From Gymnothorax reevesii (Eukaryota; Chordata; Actinopteri; Anguilliformes; Muraenidae): 64,000 bases of DNA. The notes beneath the pieces were generated by a model. It saw only the letters and a list, made by a program, of their open reading frames with translations. It ran no database searches and was not told the DNA's origin. The stretch lies in contig CM056583.1 in NCBI GenBank assembly GCA_029721435.1, positions 91,617,620 through 91,681,619 of the forward strand. The letters run 5' to 3'. The stretch's first letter is position 1, and every line of letters begins with the position of its first letter. The position numbers and the translations under genes are program-made. Shown here one piece after another: positions 57,185 to 64,000 of this stretch.

Positions 57185-57822
57185 CAGTGGTTCTCAAACT
57201 CGGTCCTGGCGCCCCCCTGTGTACGCTGCTTTTTGTTCCCGCCACAACTGCAATTGTAAGATTTTAACGAGCTGTTGATTAGTTTTAATTAGGCGCATTT
57301 ATGCAAATATCCACATTGACGTATATTGGCTGAGAGAAACAATTTAACCAAACATTTAATCAACATAAACAATCAAAAGCTTCCTCATTGGTGAAACTCT
57401 TGACACATGGTGGCCAAACCCGACAATTTACTTGGCAAACAATGGAGTCACACCTGTTGTGTTTTCTGTTGATTTGATTTGGTTCAGGCAGGTTATTTGG
57501 GAAAAACTCCTGTTTTCAGAAACCTAATTTGAGGCTTATTGATTTTCTCAAAGTCTAATCTGATCTGTTTAAAAAATTTTTCACCTGAAAATCCAAGCAA
57601 TATTGAAAATTAAGCACAATATGTTCCAGGGTTTTTATTCTTCATAGCAGAATGCATATGTCCATCCACATGTGACTTAAGATGGTAAATAACTACTCTA
57701 AACTACTCTAAGCTGCTAATTAAGACAAAGTAACAGCTTTTTAAAATCCTATAATTGCAGTTGTGGCTGGAACAAAAACCAGCATACACAGAGGGCGCCA
57801 GGACCAAATTTGAGAACCACTG
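57185..57822. mobile_element. hAT-type MITE, copy 4, complete (638 bp)
   Basis: CAGTGGTTCTCAAACT at the left and AATTTGAGAACCACTG at the right, with GGCGCC just inside both ends. Flanking octamers CACTAGTC and CCCTAAAC match at five of eight positions around a CTA core, compatible with a decayed 8-bp hAT target duplication. Non-coding. Confidence 0.88.
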
Positions 57823-58023
57823 CCCTAAACGTCATGGCTGACAGAGGAACAGAGATTGTGCCACCAATGCACAAACAACCAGATAGAAACAGAGAAACTT
57901 TTTGACCAAATTCGTAGAAATTTTTAACCCAAAATTATCCAAAAATGTTCCAAATTCCACTATGCAACTGACACTGAAAACTTGCCCTTCTTATAGACCA
58001 GTTCAGTTTCAGGCTGGAAGTCC

Positions 58024-61000
58024 GCACACGCATGTCCCATGATGCTGATGTGTACACGCATGTCCCATGATGCTGATGTGCACACGCATGTCCCATGATG
58101 CTGATGTGCACACGCATGTCCCATGATGCTGATGTGTACACGCATGTCCCATGATGCTGATGTGCACACGCATGTCCCATGATGCTGATGTGTACACGCA
58201 TGTCCCATGATGCTGATGTGCACACGCATGTCCCATGATGCTGATGTGCACACGCATGCCCCATGATGCTGATGTGCACACGCATGTCCCATGATGCGGA
58301 TGTGCACACGCATGCCCCATGATGCGGATGTGCACACGCATGTCCCATGATGCTGATGTGCACACGCATGTCCCATGATGCTCTTGTGCACACGCATGTC
58401 CCATGATGCTCTTGTGCACACGCATGTCCCATGATGCGGATGTGCACACGCATGTCCCATGATGCTGATGTGCACACACATGTCCCATGATGCAGATGTG
58501 CACACGCATGTCCCATGATGCTGATGCGTACACGCATGTCCCATGATGCGGATGTGCACACGCATGCCCCATGATGCAGATGTGCACACGCATGTCCCAT
58601 GATGCTGATGTGCACACGCATGTCCCATGATGCTGATGTGCACACGCATGTCCCATGATGCTCTTGTGCACACGCATGTCCCATGATGCGGATGTGCACA
58701 CGCATGTCCCATGATGCTGATGTGCACACGCATGTCCCATGATGCGGATGTGCACACGCATGCCCCATGATGCTCTTGTGCACACGCATGTCCCATGATG
58801 CTGATGTGCACACGCATGTCCCATGATGCTGATGTGCACACGCATGTCCCATGATGCTCATGTGCACACGCATGTCCCATGATGCTCATGTGCACACGCA
58901 TGTCCCATGATGCTGATGTGCACACGCATGCCCCATGATGCTGATGTGCACACGCATGTCCCATGATGCTCATGTGCACACGCATGTCCCATGATGCTCA
59001 TGTGCACACGCATGTCCCATGATGCTGATGTGCACACGCATGCCCCATGATGCTGATGTGCACACGCATGTCCCATGATGCTGATGTGCACACGCATGTC
59101 TCATGATGCGGATGTGCACACGCATGTCCCATGATGCTCTTGTGCACACGCATGTCCCATGATGCTCTTGTGCACACGCATGTCCCATGATGCGGATGTG
59201 CAAACGCATGTCCCATGATGCGGATGTGCACACGCATGTCCCATGATGCTGATGTGCACACGCATGTCCCATGATGCTGATGTGCACACGCATGTCCCAT
59301 GATGCGGATGTGCACACGCATGTCCCATGATGCTCTTGTGCACACGCATGTCCCATGATGCTCTTGTGCACACGCATGTCCCATGATGCGGATGTGCACA
59401 CGCATGTCCCATGATGCTGATGTGCACACGCATGTCCCATGATGCTGATGTGCACACGCATGCCCCATGATGCGGATGTGCACACGCATGCCCCATGATG
59501 CGGATGTGCACACGCATGCCCCATGATGCGGATGTGCACACGCATGTCCCATGATTCTCATGTGCACACGCATGTCCCATGATGCTCATGTGCACACGCA
59601 TGTCTCATGATGCTCATGTGCACATGCATGTCCCATGATGCTGATGTGCACACGCATGCCCCATGATGCGGATGTGCACACGCATGCCCCATGATGCGGA
59701 TGTGCACACGCATGCCCCATGATACGGATGTGCACACGCATGCCCCATGATGCGGATGTGCACACGCATGTCCCATGATTCTCATGTGCACACGCATGTC
59801 CCATGATGCTCATGTGCACACGCATGTCCCATGATGCTGATGTGCACACGCATGTCCCATGATGCTGATGTGCACACGCATGTCCCATGATGCTGATGTG
59901 CACACGCATGCCCCATGATGCTGATGTGCACACGCATGTCCCATGATGCTGATGTGCACACGCATGTCCCATGATGCTGATGTGCACACGCATGTCCCAT
60001 GATGCTGATGTGCACACGCATGTCCCATGATGCTGATGTGCACACGCATGCCCCATGATGCGGATGTGCACACGCATGCCCCATGATGCTCATGTGCACA
60101 CGCATGTCCCATGATGCTGATGTGCACACGCATGTCCCATGATGCTCATGTGCACATGCATGTCCCATGATGCTGGTGTTCACACGCATGCCCCATGATG
60201 CTGATGTGCACACGCATGTCCCATGATGCTGATGTGCACACGCATGTCCCATGATGCTGATGTGCACACGCATGCCCCATGATGCTGATGTGCACACGCA
60301 TGTCCCATGATGCGGATGTGCACACGCATGCCCCATGATGCGGATGTGCACACGCATGTCCCATGATGCTGATGTGCACACGCATGTCCCATGATGCTCT
60401 TGTGCACACGCATGTCCCATGATGCTCTTGTGCACACGCATGTCCCATGATGCGGATGTGCACACGCATGTCCCATGATGCTGATGTGCACACACATGTC
60501 CCATGATGCAGATGTGCACACGCATGTCCCATGATGCTGATGCGTACACGCATGTCCCATGATGCGGATGTGCACACGCATGCCCCATGATGCAGATGTG
60601 CACACGCATGTCCCATGATGCTGATGTGCACACGCATGTCCCATGATGCTGATGTGCACACGCATGTCCCATGATGCTCTTGTGCACACGCATGTCCCAT
60701 GATGCGGATGTGCACACGCATGTCCCATGATGCTGATGTGCACACGCATGTCCCATGATGCGGATGTGCACACGCATGCCCCATGATGCTCTTGTGCACA
60801 CGCATGTCCCATGATGCTGATGTGCACACGCATGTCCCATGATGCTGATGTGCACACGCATGTCCCATGATGCTCATGTGCACACGCATGTCCCATGATG
60901 CTCATGTGCACACGCATGTCCCATGATGCTGATGTGCACACGCATGCCCCATGATGCTGATGTGCACACGCATGTCCCATGATGCTCATGTGCACACGCA

Positions 61001-62364
61001 TGTCCCATGATGCTCATGTGCACACGCATGTCCCATGATGCTGATGTGCACACGCATGCCCCATGATGCTGATGTGCACACGCATGTCCCATGATGCTGA
61101 TGTGCACACGCATGTCTCATGATGCGGATGTGCACACGCATGTCCCATGATGCTCTTGTGCACACGCATGTCCCATGATGCTCTTGTGCACACGCATGTC
61201 CCATGATGCGGATGTGCAAACGCATGTCCCATGATGCGGATGTGCACACGCATGTCCCATGATGCTGATGTGCACACGCATGTCCCATGATGCTGATGTG
61301 CACACGCATGTCCCATGATGCGGATGTGCACACGCATGTCCCATGATGCTCTTGTGCACACGCATGTCCCATGATGCTCTTGTGCACACGCATGTCCCAT
61401 GATGCGGATGTGCACACGCATGTCCCATGATGCTGATGTGCACACGCATGTCCCATGATGCTGATGTGCACACGCATGCCCCATGATGCGGATGTGCACA
61501 CGCATGCCCCATGATGCGGATGTGCACACGCATGCCCCATGATGCGGATGTGCACACGCATGTCCCATGATTCTCATGTGCACACGCATGTCCCATGATG
61601 CTCATGTGCACACGCATGTCTCATGATGCTCATGTGCACATGCATGTCCCATGATGCTGATGTGCACACGCATGCCCCATGATGCGGATGTGCACACGCA
61701 TGCCCCATGATGCGGATGTGCACACGCATGCCCCATGATACGGATGTGCACACGCATGCCCCATGATGCGGATGTGCACACGCATGTCCCATGATTCTCA
61801 TGTGCACACGCATGTCCCATGATGCTCATGTGCACACGCATGTCCCATGATGCTGATGTGCACACGCATGTCCCATGATGCTGATGTGCACACGCATGTC
61901 CCATGATGCTGATGTGCACACGCATGCCCCATGATGCTGATGTGCACACGCATGTCCCATGATGCTGATGTGCACACGCATGTCCCATGATGCTGATGTG
62001 CACACGCATGTCCCATGATGCTGATGTGCACACGCATGTCCCATGATGCTGATGTGCACACGCATGCCCCATGATGCGGATGTGCACACGCATGCCCCAT
62101 GATGCTCATGTGCACACGCATGTCCCATGATGCTGATGTGCACACGCATGTCCCATGATGCTCATGTGCACATGCATGTCCCATGATGCTGGTGTTCACA
62201 CGCATGCCCCATGATGCTGATGTGCACACGCATGTCCCATGATGCTGATGTGCACACGCATGTCCCATGATGCTGATGTGCACACGCATGTCCCATGATG
62301 CTGATGTGTACACGCATGTCCCATGATGCTGATGTGCACACGCATGTCCCATGATGCTGATGTG
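58024..62364. repeat. 28-bp satellite II, 155 units
   Basis: Unit from CACACGCATGTCCCATGATG plus CTGATGTG. The length (4,341 bp) is 155 units with no detectable indel. Variation is confined mostly to two places: GTCCC/GCCCC, and GCTGATG/GCGGATG/GCTCATG/GCTCTTG/GCAGATG. Each unit contains TGTGCACA, a perfect palindrome. It is not evidently related to satellite I despite the equal unit length. Minus-strand frames (MRVHISIMGHACAHQHHG) are artefacts of a stop-free 84-bp cycle. Confidence 0.96.
58240..62271. repeat. Two 2,016-bp higher-order blocks in satellite II
   Basis: Variant strings repeat with a shift of exactly 2,016 bp (72 units): the GGTGTTCACACG variant at about 60176 and 62192, ATGTCTCATGATG at about 59096 and 61112, and ATTCTCATG at 59553/61569 and 59777/61793. 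Blocks are about 58240-60255 and 60256-62271. A smaller internal repeat of 224 bp (8 units) is also visible. Confidence 0.9.
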
Positions 62365-62629
62365 GGGCAAAAGAATATATTGTAGTTATTTGGTGCATAG
62401 AGACCTGCATAAACCAGTATCATAAAGATGAGGATATAAGGTTTCTGCAGCCCCTCATCGTCTGCATAGAGCATGCGCAGTCCGAGACGCACTTTTTCAC
62501 ATCCTTCAACCGAAAGGGTCTATTGGGGGAAATGAAGTCTGCTGCATCTTAGTGGCACAATTTGTCTCCCTCTGCCACAGTCTGAGGAACAATGAGTGAC
62601 CCAGTCATGCGCACTCCCACAGACAACGC

Positions 62630-62680
62630 ATACACACACACACACACACACACACATACACACTCCCACAGACAACGCAT

Positions 62681-62712
<32 letters not shown>

Positions 62713-64000
62713 ACTCCCACACACAACACATACACGCATACACACACACACACATACACACTCCCACAGACAACACATACATGCATACACACACACACAC
62801 ACACACACATACACACACACACATACACACTCCCACACACAACACATACACGCATACACACTTACACACACACACACGCACACACGCACGCACATACACA
62901 CTCCCAGACACAACACATACACGCAAACACACTCACACACACACACACACGCACATACACACTCCCACACTGAACACATACACGCATACACACTCACACA
63001 CACACACGCACGCACATACACACTCCCACGCACAACACAGACAAAACATACACACATACACACACTCACACACACACACACACACGCACGCACACACATA
63101 CACACTCCCACGCACAACACATACACGCATACACGCTCACACACACACACACACGCACGCACATACACACTCCCAGACACAACACATACACGCAAACACA
63201 CTCACACACACACACACGCACATACACACTCCCACACTGAACACATACACGCATACACACTCACACACACACACGCACGCACATACACACTCCCACGCAC
63301 AACACAGACAAAACATACACACATACACACACTCACACACACACACACACGCACGCACACACACACACACACATACACACTCCCACGCACAACAGATACA
63401 CGCATACACGCTCACACACACACACACACGCACGCACATACACACTACCACGCACAACATAGACAAAACATACACACACACACACACGCACGCACATACA
63501 CACGCCCACGCACAACACAGATAAAACATACACGCATACACACACACACACACACACATAGAACATACAGACGCGCACATACACACTTACGTGCGCACAA
63601 AACATGCATGCGCACATGCACACACACAAAACATACACGCATGCACACACACACACACACACACACACATAGAACATACACACGCGCACATTCACACTTA
63701 CGTGCGCACAAAACATGCATGCGCACATGCACACACACAAAACATACACGCATATACACACACACACACACACACACACATAGAACATACACACGCGCAC
63801 ATACACACTTACGTGCGCACAAAACATGCATGCGCACATGCACACACACAAAACATACACGCATATACACACACACGCACACACACACACACACACATAG
63901 AACATACAGACGCGCACATACACACTTACGTGCGCACAAAACATGCATGCGCACATGCACACACACAAAACATACACGCATATACACACACACACACACA
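62630..64000. repeat. CA-rich compound satellite at window end
   Basis: (CA)n runs broken by CATACACACTCCCACA and ACAACACATACACGCA blocks. A segment of about 267 bp is duplicated (ACTGAACACATACACG at about 62969 and 63236). From 63559 a unit of about 111 bp (TAGAACATAC...ACTTACGTGCGCACAAAACA) repeats four times (starts 63559, 63670, 63781 and 63898). Long alternating purine-pyrimidine tracts. Continues off the window. Confidence 0.93.

Larger units (their letters stand above)
53930..57560. repeat. Tandem duplication, copy 2 (~3.63 kb)
   Basis: Second copy of 50660-53929. Compared with copy 1, satellite I is shorter by 140 bp (5 units) and then 56 bp (2 units), while the 25-bp array is longer by 571 bp. 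These are the only large differences. Confidence 0.93.

Noticed and set aside
48215..62364. CRISPR-like arrays
   Set aside because: Units are contiguous with no unique spacers, and the DNA is clearly eukaryotic (spliced exons, LINEs, Tc1).
58024..62364. p53-type half-sites in satellite II (ACGCATGTCC)
   Set aside because: Matches the RRRCWWGYYY pattern at nine of ten positions only, and the 28-bp spacing is too wide for the usual paired site.
57935..62410. Histidine/cysteine-rich minus-strand frames in satellite II
   Set aside because: The apparent metal-binding look (HACAHQHHG) is the translation of the 28-bp repeat. Similar frames exist in shifted registers.
62592..63999. Threonine/histidine- and valine/cysteine-rich frames in the CA-rich end
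   Set aside because: Direct translations of CA/TG repeats.

Overview
The window looks like repeat-dense accessory DNA from a ray-finned fish. It carries a Rex3-like RTE retrotransposon with its (GATG)n tail, Tc1 elements with DD34E transposases, fish-type Ty3/gypsy remains, PIF/Harbinger pieces and long CA/TG and GA runs. Species cannot be named from the sequence. I find no intact host protein-coding gene. Every recognisable coding segment is a broken mobile-element gene or a transposase-derived exon.

Layout. 1-6 kb: a CA microsatellite, a hAT-type MITE, and a CpG-rich segment leading into one THAP-domain exon. 6-10.5 kb: a Rex3-like LINE inserted (12-bp target duplication) into a Harbinger-like MITE, then two more MITE copies, one split by another TIR element. 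11.4-13.9 kb: a hAT MITE split by a Tc1 element. 14.66-30.28 kb: an old Ty3/gypsy element with short LTRs. Its internal region is mostly a 12.1-kb array of about 289 copies of a 42-bp unit that reads as a piece of its own gag gene; a 1.58-kb probable solo LTR interrupts it near integrase. 30.9-34.8 kb: a spliced THAP plus DDE_Tnp_4 pseudogene with a Tc1 element in one intron. 37-40.4 kb: a broken LINE split by an AT-rich insert that holds a solo LTR and a Tc1 fragment. 42.4-44.8 kb: fragments of a RecQ-type helicase, a Myb-like protein and a Harbinger transposase.

The last 16 kb is dominated by minisatellites. A 28-bp satellite (48.2-51.8 kb) is followed by a 25-bp array. Both lie in a block of about 3.3 kb that is tandemly duplicated (50.66-57.56 kb). 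A second, apparently unrelated 28-bp satellite of 155 units (58.0-62.4 kb) is organised as two 2,016-bp blocks (exactly 72 units each). CA-rich repeats run to the window edge. Minisatellite arrays make up roughly 37% of the window.

The most unusual feature is the gag-derived 42-bp megasatellite. It appears to have grown in place after the retroelement decayed: the two LTRs are clearly diverged, while blocks of the array remain nearly identical. Very long open reading frames across the arrays follow from units without stop codons and should not be read as genes.
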